The translations under genes were made by a program, and so were the position numbers. Under the pieces are notes generated by a model. The model was given only the letters and a program-made list of their open reading frames with translations. It was not told the origin of the DNA and ran no database searches. From Pseudomonas uvaldensis (GTDB lineage: Bacteria > Pseudomonadota > Gammaproteobacteria > Pseudomonadales > Pseudomonadaceae), in assembly GCF_021271205.1 (NCBI RefSeq), contig NZ_JAIWKS010000015.1, positions 36,236 to 100,235 on the forward strand: a DNA stretch of 64,000 nucleotides, given 5' to 3'. Numbering within the stretch: the first letter of the stretch is position 1; the number at the start of each line of letters is the position of its first letter. This document shows, piece after piece, positions 45,638 through 55,180 of the stretch.

Positions 45638-47353
45638 GTGAATATGAGCGACAACACTGCTTCCCCGACCACGCCGACACCTGTCGCTAAACCTGCGCGC
45701 CGCTGGCCGGCGATGCTGATCGGGCTGTGCCTGGTCGCCGGTGTCGCCGCCGGGCTGGGCTGGTTCATGAACAAGCCCAAGGCGCCGCCCATGACGCTGG
45801 CGTTGGAAAAGCTTGGCCTGAGCCGTCCCGATGGCCTGCTCGAAGCCCATTCCCTGAGTCAGTTGCCCAAGGATCTGCTGGCCGTGCCGTTCCTCAAGGC
45901 CACGCTCACCGAGGATTTCGTCTTCTATTACCAGGCCCATGCCGACCGTCTCGGGCTGATTGGCAGCCTGCGCCGGATCATCTATGAGCATGATCTCAAG
46001 CTGCAGGACAGCCTGATCGAAGAGCTGTTCGACCAGCCGGCCGATGTGGCGCTGTGGCGCGGTGCCGACGGTCGTCTCAAGGATTTCCTGTTGGTGATGG
46101 ATCGCGGTGGGCTGGCCAAGGTGCTGGAGCCGCTGGCGAAAGTCGCCCTGGACGACACCCAGTTGAGCAAACTCAGCGACCTGCGGGTGGGCGGCGATGA
46201 CGTTGCGCTCTATCAACTGAGCTACAACGCCAGCAAGTCCCTGGTGTTCGCCTCCCATGGCGACAAGTTGGTGGTGTTGTCCAACCCCACCAAGCTCTAT
46301 GACCCGGCCAACGGTGCGTCCGAGGCACCGGGCAGTGTGTCGACCACCGCCCTGGCAGCCTTGCTCAATGGCGAAAAACTTTTCCCCGAAGCCTTCGGCC
46401 TGCAGCCCAAGGCGCCCGAGGTCAAGCAACGTATCTCGGTCAACGCGAGCGTGCTTGCCATGGGTTACCAGCGTTTCATCCCGAATTTCGCCGGGGTGCG
46501 TTTCGACATGGACGACAAGGGCTGGCACAGCTTCCTGGCTCTGGACGAACTGGAAAACCAACCGGATTTCGATTTCAAACCGGTCTGGCAAGCCATGCCC
46601 ATGGGCGCCAGCGCCTGCGTCTCGCTACCCCTGGCCGCCGAGCAGCAGAAACCGCTGCTGGTAAAACTCGGCGCCGACGAGAAAGCCGCCCAGTCCATGA
46701 TCGGACACATGGCCGGCGCGGCGGGCCTGTGCTGGTACGCCGATTCGCGGCTGTATACGCCGTTGCTGGTGGCGAGCCTGAACGAAGACGACGGCAAGCT
46801 CGACGCTGACCTGGGCAGCCTGTTCGGTTCAATGGTGGGCGCCTATGAAAACAATGTTCCCGAGCACGCTTTCCCGGTCGTGGAAAAGCAGGAAGGCTCG
46901 ATGCATCAGTGGCAACGTCAGGTGAGCTCGAACTTCGGCCCCTACCTGGCGAAGGACTCGTTGCAACCGGACGCCATTACCGGCAAGGCGTTCATGCGGG
47001 TCAGCCTGGCACGTCATGGTTCGACCCTGCTGTTTTCCCTTGACGACAAGCTGGTGGAGAAGGCCCTCGGCACCCTCGACAAGCGCTTCCCGCCCATGGC
47101 CGACGTGCTGCCCAAGGACGTGCTGATGCCGGTGTACTTCGGCCCGGATGCCATGGCGCAACTGATGCAGCGCGAAACCCTGGACAGCCTGCCCCAGGAC
47201 ATGGAACCGGTGTTCTATAACGCCGCGCAAACCTACCTGATCCCGAAACTGCGCACCCTTGGCGGCTATGGCAAATACGCCCTGACGCTGCCGGAAGGCA
47301 GTGAGCCGGATGGCCACTGGCAATGGCTGCCGCTGGAATGGAAAGCGCTGTGA
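45638..47353 (+). CDS. magB: MagB, DUF2138 (YfaA-type) protein
   Basis: Inner-membrane-anchored periplasmic protein of 571 residues: one N-terminal helix (WPAMLIGLCLVAGVAAGLGW) and a large globular DUF2138 domain (LALEKLGLSRPDGLLEAHSL, ASHGDKLVVLSNPTKLYD). The GTG at 45638 follows AGG by 5 bases; the ATG two codons on is possible. 30 bp after magA and overlapping magC by 4 bp. In P. aeruginosa MagB is reported in the MagD complex; biochemical function unknown. Confidence 0.85.
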   Translation: MNMSDNTASPTTPTPVAKPARRWPAMLIGLCLVAGVAAGLGWFMNKPKAPPMTLALEKLGLSRPDGLLEAHSLSQLPKDLLAVPFLKATLTEDFVFYYQAHADRLGLIGSLRRIIYEHDLKLQDSLIEELFDQPADVALWRGADGRLKDFLLVMDRGGLAKVLEPLAKVALDDTQLSKLSDLRVGGDDVALYQLSYNASKSLVFASHGDKLVVLSNPTKLYDPANGASEAPGSVSTTALAALLNGEKLFPEAFGLQPKAPEVKQRISVNASVLAMGYQRFIPNFAGVRFDMDDKGWHSFLALDELENQPDFDFKPVWQAMPMGASACVSLPLAAEQQKPLLVKLGADEKAAQSMIGHMAGAAGLCWYADSRLYTPLLVASLNEDDGKLDADLGSLFGSMVGAYENNVPEHAFPVVEKQEGSMHQWQRQVSSNFGPYLAKDSLQPDAITGKAFMRVSLARHGSTLLFSLDDKLVEKALGTLDKRFPPMADVLPKDVLMPVYFGPDAMAQLMQRETLDSLPQDMEPVFYNAAQTYLIPKLRTLGGYGKYALTLPEGSEPDGHWQWLPLEWKAL

Positions 47354-47997
47354 CAGGACTGATCCGCAATCGCGGCTGGATGCTGATGCTGGCGTTGTTG
47401 CTGGGCGGGCCTGCGCTCGCCGTCGAGACACCGGCGCTAGACGTGCAGCAATCCCAGGTCTTCCGCGCCTGGTTCGTGCGCATCGCCCAGGAACAACTGA
47501 GCCGGGGCCCGAGCCCACGCTGGTATCAGCAGGACTGTGCCGGGCTGGTGCGTTTCGCCGCCAACGAAGCGCTGAAGGTCCACAACGAAAAATGGTTGCG
47601 CAGCAACGGCCTGTCCAATCGCTACCTGCCGCCGGAACTTGAGCTGAGCGACGCCCAGCGGCGCCTGGCCCAGCAGTGGCAGCAGGGCGGTGGCAAGGTC
47701 GGACCTTACGTCAATGCCATCAAGCTGATCCAGTTCAACAGTCGCCTGGTGGGCCGTGACGTCTCCCAGGCCCGTCCTGGCGACCTGATTTTCTTCGACC
47801 AGGGCGACGACCAGCACCTGATGATCTGGATGGGCCGCTATATCGCCTATCACACCGGCACCACTACCCCAACTGACAACGGCATGCGTTCCGCAAGCCT
47901 GCAACAACTCATGAACTGGAAGGACACCCGATGGATACCCGACGCAGCCAACCCCAACTTCATCGGCGTCTATCGACTCAACTTTCTCTCCCAATGA
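47350..47997 (+). CDS. magC: MagC, DUF1175 (YfaT-type) protein
   Basis: Secreted protein of 215 residues with signal peptide (WMLMLALLLGGPALAVE). DUF1175 contains QQDCAGLVRFAANEALKVHN and RPGDLIFFDQGDDQHLMIWMG, which looks like an NlpC/P60-type cysteine peptidase arrangement (Cys in DCAGLVRF, His in DQHLMIW); this is my inference. GTG at 47350 overlaps the magB stop (GTGA); an ATG four codons earlier is possible. Its stop overlaps magD by 4 bp. Confidence 0.84.
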   Translation: MTGLIRNRGWMLMLALLLGGPALAVETPALDVQQSQVFRAWFVRIAQEQLSRGPSPRWYQQDCAGLVRFAANEALKVHNEKWLRSNGLSNRYLPPELELSDAQRRLAQQWQQGGGKVGPYVNAIKLIQFNSRLVGRDVSQARPGDLIFFDQGDDQHLMIWMGRYIAYHTGTTTPTDNGMRSASLQQLMNWKDTRWIPDAANPNFIGVYRLNFLSQ

Positions 47998-50900
47998 CCG
48001 GTGCCCGCATGCTGCGCTTGTGTTCGAAACTGCCCCTGCTCTTTGCCCTGTTGCTGGCGCCTGTCGTCAATGCCGAAGACACCGTGGCGCCCAGCGGCTA
48101 CACGCCGGTGGCCGGCGAAAGCTTCTTCCTGCTGGCCGACAGCAGTTTTGCCAGCGATGAGCAGGCCATGGTCCGCCTCGAAGCGCCGGGTCGCGACTAT
48201 CGCCGGTTCCGCATGGAGCCTTACGGCGGCGCTGACATCCGGGTCTATCGCATCGAAAAGCCCCTGGACTTCCTCAAGCGCCAGAAGAACCTGCACCGCG
48301 TGGTCAGCGATGGCCAGTTCAAGGGCGAAGGCCTGTCGAACACCCTCGCGTACCTGTGGGACAACTGGTACCGCAAGTCCCGTCGGGTCATGCAGCGGGC
48401 GTTCTCCTACGAGTCCCGCCAACAGGTCACCGAACAAGTGCCGGAACTGAAGATGGGCGACGCGATAGTTGCGCCGACACCTTACGAGGCACCGGCACAG
48501 TTCGCTTTGATCCCGGGCTTGCCGGTGGTCAGCCAGTTCCGTTATCCGCTGTGGCAGGCCAAGCCGATCCAGCCGCCGGCGGGCGTCAACCTGGCCGGTT
48601 CGTCCAGTGAGTTCGTCAGCGTTGCGCCGGGCAATGTCTACATCCCGCTGGGTCAGTTGAAACCTGGCCTCTACCTGGTGGAAGCGTTGATTGGTAAATA
48701 CCGCGCCACCACCATGGTCTTCGTCTCCAACACCGTAGCGGTCAGCAAGATAGCCGGCGATGAACTGTTGGTCTGGGCCGCACGAAAGCATGAAGGTCGC
48801 TCGGTGCCCAAGGTCAACGTGCTGTGGACCGATGGCCTGGGCGTGATGAGCAGCGGTGCCACCGATGAAGATGGCCTGCTGCGCCTCAAGCACGTCAGCC
48901 CTGAGCGCTCGTTCGTCATTGGCGAAGACGAGGAGGGCGGTGTATTCGTCTCCGAGAACTTCTACTACGACAGCGAAATCTACGACACCAAGCTCTACGC
49001 CTTCACCGACCGGCCGCTGTATCGCCCGGGCGACTGGGTGTCGCTGAAAATCGTCGGGCGTGAATTCAAGAATGCCCGAGACTCCGTGCAGCCGGCAGCG
49101 GCCGAGGTGAATGTCAGTGTGCTGGATGCCACTGGCACCGCCCTGCAGACCCTGGCCCTGAAGCTGGACTCCAAAGCCGGTACCCAAGGCCGCTTCCAGT
49201 TGCCTGAAAACGCCGTGGCCGGTGGCTATGAACTGCGCTTCAGCTACAAAGACCAGCTCTACAGCAGCGCTTTCCGTGTGGCCGAGTACATCAAGCCGCA
49301 CTTCGAAATCGCCCTGAACCTGGACAAGCAGGATTACCGCACCGGTGAACCGGTCAAGGGCAAGCTGGTACTGCTCTACCCGGACGGCAAGCCGGTGGCC
49401 GACGCCACCGTGAGCCTGAGCCTGCGGGCCCAGCAACTGTCGATGGTGGATAACGAACTGCAATACCTGGGGCAATTCCCGGTGGAGCTGACCAGCAGTG
49501 AAGTGACCACCGACGACAAAGGCACCGCGGTCCTCGACCTGCCGGCCGCCGACAAGCCGAGTCGCTACACCCTCACCGTGTTTGCCAGCGATGGCGCGGC
49601 GTATCGGGTCAAAACCACCAAGGAAATCCTCATCGACCGTGGCGCCGCGAATTTCCGCCTGAGCGCTCGCCAGCGTTTCAGTGCAGCGGGCGAGAAGGTC
49701 GCGTTCAGCTACGTCAACGAAGGCGGCAACGAGCAGAGCAAAGCCGTGACGCCGGGTAGCTACGCCTGGGTGCGCCTGGAAGACCAGAGCACCGGCGAGG
49801 GCAAGCTGACCGCCAAGGACAAGGGCTTCAGTGTGGCCTTCGAGCGTCCCGGTACCTACAACCTCACCCTCAAGGACGACCACGGCCGCGTCATCGGCGC
49901 CACGGGGCACTCGGTGACCGGTGAAGGCATCAAGGCCGTGCCGGGCACCGTCGAGATCGTTCTCGACAAGCCTGAATACAAGGCTGGCGATGAGGCCCTG
50001 GCGCTGATCACCTTCCCGGAACCGGTCACTGATGCGCTGCTGTCCCTGGAGCGCGACAAGGTCGAGGCCACGGCGTTGCTGTCCAAGGGCGGTGACTGGC
50101 TGAAAATGGAAAGCCTCAGCCCGACCCAATACCGTGCCCGCATTCCGGTGAAGGATGCCTTTGCACCGAACATGACTTTCTCGGTGCTCTACACCAAGGG
50201 GGGGCAGTACAGCTTCCAGAACGCCGGTATCAAGGTGGTAGCGCCGCAGATCGACGTGGCCATCACCACCGACAAAGCCACCTACCGGCCCGGCGACACC
50301 GTGACCGTGGACCTGGGCACCCAATTCGCCGGCAAGGCGATTCCAGCGCACCTGACCGTCAGCGTGGTCGATGAAATGGTCTACGCCCTGCAACCGGAAG
50401 TGGCGCCGACCATCGACCAGTTCTTCTATCACCCGCGCCGCAACAACGTGCGCACCAGTGCCAGCCTGTCGTTCATCAGCTACGACGTGGCGCTGCCAGG
50501 CAGCCCCGGTGCACCGGGCAAGGCCAACCGCAGCGAGCGTGGCGTCAAAGTGCTGGAACGACCTCGTCGCGAAGACGTGGACACTGCCGCCTGGCAGCCG
50601 GAACTGGTCACCGATGCCAACGGCAAGGCCCGCTTTACCTTCAAAATGCCAGACTCTCTGACCCGCTGGCGCATCACGGCCCGCGCCATTTCCGATGACG
50701 GTCAGGTCGGCCAGAAAAAGCAATTCATCGCTTCGGAAAAACCGTTGTACCTGAAATGGAGCGGCCCGACCCGGTTCCGCACCGGCGACAAGCCGCAATT
50801 GGGGATGTTCGCGTTCAGCCAGTCGGACAAGCCTGTGAAGGCCGAGCTGTTGATCCGTTACGCCGGCACCGAGCAACGGGTGGTGGCGGACCTGAAAAAA

Positions 50901-52562
50901 GGCATCAACTACGTGGCGTTGCCGGCGCTCGAACTGAGCAGCGGCGATTTGAGCGTGCAGTTGCAGCTCAACGGTGAAACCCAGGACACTCTGGCCGTTC
51001 ACCTGAACGCCAGCGGTAATGGCTGGCAAGTCACCCAGAACCAGCGTCTCGACGTGGCGACCGGTGATACCCCGCTGACCCTGCCTGCGGACGCCAGTGA
51101 TATCCGCCTGCGCCTGGACGACAGTCCGCAAGCGCTGTTCCGTTCCGCCCTGGATGACCTGTTGAGCTACCCGTACGGTGGCGTCGAGCAGACCGCCAGC
51201 CAACTGCTGCCGCTGAGCATCGCTTACCCGACCCTGGCCGCAGACTCGCATACCCGCGACCGCCTGCGCCTGATCATGCAAAACAGCCGCTTGCGGCTGG
51301 TGCAGATGGCCGGTCCGTCGGCCAGTTTTACCTGGTGGGGCCAGGACGGCGAGCCGGATGCCTTCCTCACCGCTTACGCCTATTACGCCGACTGGCACGC
51401 CAGCAAGGTGCTGGACCTGAACCTGCCGCCGGAACACTGGCAACGGGTGCTGGAGGTCTACGCCAAGCAGGCCGGCGACACGCCGCTGTTGCAGCGTGCG
51501 CTGATCCTGTCGTTCGCCCGGCAGATGCAGTTGCCGGTGAATACCCTGGTCAGCGGCCTGATGGAAGATCTGGCGAAGGCCGGTGAAGGCAGCGCCGAGA
51601 GCGTGATGGATGACGGCGAGGAGAGCCTGGTCATGTACGCACCGGATTCAGCCCTCGGGTTGGCCAGTGCCCGCGTATTGGCCGCCTCCCTCGCCAAGCA
51701 GGTGAAGGTGCCGTTGCCGGATGCCTTCAACCGTCAACTGCCCGCTGCTCAGCAGAAACTGGACGTCAGCGCCCAGCCGTTCGCCGAGGCGCTGGTGCTG
51801 TCGTTGCAAGCCTTCGACCAGGCCCGCTCCACAGCCCTGCTGGAACGCCTGCTGCCGCAACAGTCCACTCTGGAACGGGCGTTGGCCCTGACCTGGCTGC
51901 AACGCAGCATCGAACAGGCATCGCCGGCGGTGGCGCTGACGCCGGGCGAAGGCTGGAAAGCCCGCCAGGGCGCTTCCGGAGAAACCTTCTGGCAATGGCA
52001 AGGCGCGCAGGTGCCGACAATGCTGACCCTCAGCGGTGCCCAGGAACGGCCGTTGCAGGCGGCCCTGAGCTTCCAGAGCCAGCAACCGCCCTTGGCCCCG
52101 ATGGCCGTGTCCATCACCCGTCGCCTGTCGCGGCTGGTGCCGGGCGGCGATGCCTACACCTTTACCCTCGAAGCCGTGGGCAACAAGCCGTTGTCCAGCG
52201 ATGGTCTCTATCTGGATGAGGTGATCATCAACAGCAAGGCCAGTACGCCGCTGCGCTACGGCATGCTCGAGGTGCCATTGCCGCCGGGCGCCGATGTGGA
52301 GCGCACCACCTGGGGTATCCAGTTGCTGGGCAAGGACGGTGGCGAGTTGACCGCCCTGGAGAAGGCGCGCTTCGAGCCGGGCCAGATGGCTTACGCAGTG
52401 CCAGTGGATGCCCTCAGTGGCGAGTTGCGCCTGCGACATCTGGTGCGTTTCTCCCAGAAAGGCCAGTTCAACCTGCCGCCGGTGCGCTTCACCCAGGTCT
52501 ATGCACCCCAGCATCAGGCTTGGGAAAAGAAACCGGCGCTCGGTCAGGTTACGGTCAACTGA
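47994..52562 (+). CDS. magD: MagD, bacterial alpha-2-macroglobulin without thioester cysteine
   Basis: Periplasmic protein of 1522 residues, homologue of eukaryotic alpha-2-macroglobulin and E. coli YfaS. Signal peptide (LPLLFALLLAPVVNA), a long series of MG beta-sandwich domains (TDRPLYRPGDWVSLKI, ATYRPGDTVTVDLG), LTRWRITARAISDDGQVG, and the thioester-domain region. Where thioester-bearing members have PYGCVEQ, this protein has PYGGVEQ (residues 1060-1066), so Gly1063 replaces the reactive Cys. It should therefore trap or shield proteases without covalent bonding. ATG at 47994 overlaps magC; magE follows after 1 bp. Confidence 0.93.
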   Translation: MTGARMLRLCSKLPLLFALLLAPVVNAEDTVAPSGYTPVAGESFFLLADSSFASDEQAMVRLEAPGRDYRRFRMEPYGGADIRVYRIEKPLDFLKRQKNLHRVVSDGQFKGEGLSNTLAYLWDNWYRKSRRVMQRAFSYESRQQVTEQVPELKMGDAIVAPTPYEAPAQFALIPGLPVVSQFRYPLWQAKPIQPPAGVNLAGSSSEFVSVAPGNVYIPLGQLKPGLYLVEALIGKYRATTMVFVSNTVAVSKIAGDELLVWAARKHEGRSVPKVNVLWTDGLGVMSSGATDEDGLLRLKHVSPERSFVIGEDEEGGVFVSENFYYDSEIYDTKLYAFTDRPLYRPGDWVSLKIVGREFKNARDSVQPAAAEVNVSVLDATGTALQTLALKLDSKAGTQGRFQLPENAVAGGYELRFSYKDQLYSSAFRVAEYIKPHFEIALNLDKQDYRTGEPVKGKLVLLYPDGKPVADATVSLSLRAQQLSMVDNELQYLGQFPVELTSSEVTTDDKGTAVLDLPAADKPSRYTLTVFASDGAAYRVKTTKEILIDRGAANFRLSARQRFSAAGEKVAFSYVNEGGNEQSKAVTPGSYAWVRLEDQSTGEGKLTAKDKGFSVAFERPGTYNLTLKDDHGRVIGATGHSVTGEGIKAVPGTVEIVLDKPEYKAGDEALALITFPEPVTDALLSLERDKVEATALLSKGGDWLKMESLSPTQYRARIPVKDAFAPNMTFSVLYTKGGQYSFQNAGIKVVAPQIDVAITTDKATYRPGDTVTVDLGTQFAGKAIPAHLTVSVVDEMVYALQPEVAPTIDQFFYHPRRNNVRTSASLSFISYDVALPGSPGAPGKANRSERGVKVLERPRREDVDTAAWQPELVTDANGKARFTFKMPDSLTRWRITARAISDDGQVGQKKQFIASEKPLYLKWSGPTRFRTGDKPQLGMFAFSQSDKPVKAELLIRYAGTEQRVVADLKKGINYVALPALELSSGDLSVQLQLNGETQDTLAVHLNASGNGWQVTQNQRLDVATGDTPLTLPADASDIRLRLDDSPQALFRSALDDLLSYPYGGVEQTASQLLPLSIAYPTLAADSHTRDRLRLIMQNSRLRLVQMAGPSASFTWWGQDGEPDAFLTAYAYYADWHASKVLDLNLPPEHWQRVLEVYAKQAGDTPLLQRALILSFARQMQLPVNTLVSGLMEDLAKAGEGSAESVMDDGEESLVMYAPDSALGLASARVLAASLAKQVKVPLPDAFNRQLPAAQQKLDVSAQPFAEALVLSLQAFDQARSTALLERLLPQQSTLERALALTWLQRSIEQASPAVALTPGEGWKARQGASGETFWQWQGAQVPTMLTLSGAQERPLQAALSFQSQQPPLAPMAVSITRRLSRLVPGGDAYTFTLEAVGNKPLSSDGLYLDEVIINSKASTPLRYGMLEVPLPPGADVERTTWGIQLLGKDGGELTALEKARFEPGQMAYAVPVDALSGELRLRHLVRFSQKGQFNLPPVRFTQVYAPQHQAWEKKPALGQVTVN

Positions 52563-52563
52563 C

Positions 52564-54183
52564 ATGCGCAAGCGGCTGCTCGGGTGGCTGTTGTGCCTGA
52601 TTCCTGCGCTGGCGACAGCGCAGGAGGAACCGCTGCGCCTGGCCTTCGATGGCCAGTTGCTGCGGGTGAGCCCGATCCAGGTGCTGGATCGCCAGCCATT
52701 GCCCGATACGTTGCAAACACCGCTGGGCAGCCTGTGGAAACTGTTCGTCTACGCCTGGCTGGTGGACACCGATGCCCGCGAGCCGGCCTATGAATGCCGC
52801 GGCGAGTCGAAGGAAGAAGTCTATTGCTGCAGTGCCGGAAAGAGCATCGGTCGCGATCAGGCGCTGGTGAAATCCTGCGGCCTGTATTTCGAACCGCAGC
52901 GGCTCGGGCTGACTGCCACGAGCTGGCGTGACTATTGGCAGGCACGGCAGGCACCCACTTGGTTGCTGGACTTGCCCTCGCTGCATCCGCAAAAGCAGGT
53001 CTCCGTCGCTGAACTGCTCAAGGCATTGGGTTCGCTGCCCGCCCAGGATCAGGCCCGTCGGGTGCTGCTGGACGTGGCGCTCAATGCCGCCGATGGTCGT
53101 CTCGTCGGTCAGTTGGGCAGTCGGTTGCGGGTCAAGACCTGGAGCTGGCTGGGTGAACAGGGCCCTTCGTCGCGTCAGGGCGGATTCGCCGGTTGGCTGG
53201 CCGATGGCACACCTGTATGGGCCGGTGGCCGCGGAACCAGCCAGCAAGTCCTGAAGGTCTTCGGCGATGGGTTGGCCGCTGCGCTGCCGGTGCAATGGCC
53301 GGCGGAAACGGGACGTTGCGTGGAAGTCGGCCTGTTTGCCCGTTACCCGTTGCAGCGGGTCATGGCGGGCGCTCGGCCGGCCTCGCCGGGTCAACTGCGC
53401 GGCGACTACCGTGTCGAGTTCACCAACGGCAATCAGTTGGATATCCACAGCGACGGCGAACTGTTCCTGATGCCCGGCAAGTTGGTGGCGCGTCTGGACC
53501 GGGAAGAATACGTCGCCCGTGTCCTGCAACGCGAAGCCAAGGCCGAGCCCGCCGAAGCAGCCAAGGCCCTGGCCGTGGCGATCCGCACCTATCTGCTGCA
53601 AAACGCCCAGCGCAATGGCGATTGCCTGAGCATCGACGACAGCAGCCATCGCCAGCGCGTCGCCCCGCGCCCGGCAGCGGCCGAAGCCCGTGCCATCGCC
53701 GCGTGGACCAGTGATCTGGTCCTGGCCGGCACCGATGTTACCTACCATTCCGACCAGCCCGGCCCGGACAAACTGTCCTGGCTGCAAGCGGTGGAACAAG
53801 CCAACGCCGGGCAGCGCTACGACGCCATCCTGCTGCACGCCTATCCGCGTGCCAGCCTTAGCCGGTGGGACAATCCGGTGGCGTCCTGCGAAGCCTTGCC
53901 GGCCGCCCAGGACTGGCTGCTCAAACAGCGCCGAGGCTGGCGCTCCCGCCTGGAAAGCGAAGTGGGCTACAACGAAATCAGCGCTTTCGCGGTGTGCCGC
54001 GTCGCCTTCGGCCGGCCTTATGTCGACCGCGAGCGCCAGCGTATCTACGTCCGGGGCGTGCTGTCGCTCCAGGACCGCCTCGACCTGACTCATGAATATT
54101 TGCACCTGGCCTTCGAAGCTCATCCCAACGGCCAGGACGAAGACTATATCGAAGGGCTCGCCCGTCACCTCTTGCTGGAATAG
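52564..54183 (+). CDS. magE: MagE, DUF2300 (YfaQ-type) protein with SpoIID-like domain
   Basis: Secreted protein of 539 residues: signal peptide (LLGWLLCLIPALATA), then GSLWKLFVY with a Ser56-x-x-Lys59 motif resembling penicillin-recognising enzymes. A SpoIID-like stretch at 313-345 (REEYVARVLQREA, AAKALAVAIRTYLL) keeps the Glu at 324 in the catalytic position. A HEYLH (HExxH) sits at 510-514 near the C-terminus. All three suggest peptidoglycan or protein processing, unproven. Stop is 3 bp before magF. Confidence 0.85.
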   Translation: MRKRLLGWLLCLIPALATAQEEPLRLAFDGQLLRVSPIQVLDRQPLPDTLQTPLGSLWKLFVYAWLVDTDAREPAYECRGESKEEVYCCSAGKSIGRDQALVKSCGLYFEPQRLGLTATSWRDYWQARQAPTWLLDLPSLHPQKQVSVAELLKALGSLPAQDQARRVLLDVALNAADGRLVGQLGSRLRVKTWSWLGEQGPSSRQGGFAGWLADGTPVWAGGRGTSQQVLKVFGDGLAAALPVQWPAETGRCVEVGLFARYPLQRVMAGARPASPGQLRGDYRVEFTNGNQLDIHSDGELFLMPGKLVARLDREEYVARVLQREAKAEPAEAAKALAVAIRTYLLQNAQRNGDCLSIDDSSHRQRVAPRPAAAEARAIAAWTSDLVLAGTDVTYHSDQPGPDKLSWLQAVEQANAGQRYDAILLHAYPRASLSRWDNPVASCEALPAAQDWLLKQRRGWRSRLESEVGYNEISAFAVCRVAFGRPYVDRERQRIYVRGVLSLQDRLDLTHEYLHLAFEAHPNGQDEDYIEGLARHLLLE

Positions 54184-54186
54184 ACC

Positions 54187-55017
54187 ATGACACTCCGCTC
54201 TCCACAGGTCTTGCTGTTGCTCTGCGCCATGACCGCGTTGCCCCTGGCCGTCGCTGCCGACGGCATCAAACTCGACACTCCGATTGGCGGCTGGCGCAGC
54301 GGGGCGCCGGGCGGCGAGGACGAAAGCTTCATCCAGACCGTCAACTACCCGGCCTCGTCGGTCAACACACCCCAGGGCCAGGCCAATACCGCCCGTATCA
54401 CTGGCCAGATCAAAGCCTTGCCCAAGGACACGAGGGAGCCGGGCAAGCTCATCGTCAACGGCGTGAGCCTGCCTTTGAAGCTGGACGAGCAGGGCGGCTT
54501 TGACCGACCGTTCTCGTTCCCCAACGGCACCAACAGCGTCGAAGTCCGCAGCCCCGACGGCCAGCACCGGCACCGCACCCAGTTCCTCAACACCAGCGGC
54601 GGCGCTACCCCGGCCAAGCTACGGGTCCTGCTGACCTGGGACAGCGACGGCACCGACCTGGACCTGCACCTCGTCACCCCCGACGGCGCCCATATCTGGT
54701 ACGGCGATCGCGTCGCCCCCAACGGCGCCGTGCTCGACGTCGACGTGACCACCGGCTACGGCCCGGAAATCTTCGCCATGCCCAGCCCGATCAAGGGGCA
54801 GTACCAGGTCTACGTCAACTATTACGGCGGCGGCTACCGCAGCGAGGAAGGCGAAGACGGCGAAGAACAGGTCGAACAACCGAAACAAGCCCTGACCACG
54901 GCGCAGATCACCGTGATCACGGAAGAGGGCACGCCGAGTGAAAAAATGGAGACGTTCGTGGTCCCGATGCGGGCGCCGGGGGAGTTGACCCTGGTGAAGA
55001 GTTTTAGTTATCCGTGA
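54187..55017 (+). CDS. magF: MagF, DUF2135 (YfaP-type) periplasmic protein
   Basis: 276 residues with signal peptide (VLLLLCAMTALPLAVAADG) and the DUF2135 blocks shared with MagA: PIGGWRSGAPG, LIVNGVSLPLKLDEQGGFDR, NSVEVRSPDGQHRHRTQF, VLLTWDSDGTDLDLHLVTPD and YQVYVNYYGGGY, with an acidic EEGEDGEEQVEQ insert. Last gene of the operon. The 163-bp gap after it contains no recognisable terminator. Confidence 0.88.
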   Translation: MTLRSPQVLLLLCAMTALPLAVAADGIKLDTPIGGWRSGAPGGEDESFIQTVNYPASSVNTPQGQANTARITGQIKALPKDTREPGKLIVNGVSLPLKLDEQGGFDRPFSFPNGTNSVEVRSPDGQHRHRTQFLNTSGGATPAKLRVLLTWDSDGTDLDLHLVTPDGAHIWYGDRVAPNGAVLDVDVTTGYGPEIFAMPSPIKGQYQVYVNYYGGGYRSEEGEDGEEQVEQPKQALTTAQITVITEEGTPSEKMETFVVPMRAPGELTLVKSFSYP

Positions 55018-55180
55018 GGAGAATTGGCCAACAGCTATTGGACAATCGTGGGTGGTAGACAGGTAGGAGACTGTCACCGCCTGTCGCCTTTCCTGAATTC
55101 TCCGCCCCCCTTCCAGTCGATTTCAGAGAGCCCCTACAAAACCGAACCAAACGTCCCACCCCGCAAAAAGGAGGCCATCC

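Noticed and set aside
47970..51443. Very long open frame on the minus strand opposite magD
   Set aside because: Arises from GC-rich third positions opposite a real gene; no family resemblance, no ribosome site, and magD in the plus strand has full family motifs.
55018..55180. Small RNA or regulator site between magF and the MBL gene
   Set aside because: Only weak, short repeats are visible and no promoter or terminator could be placed with confidence.
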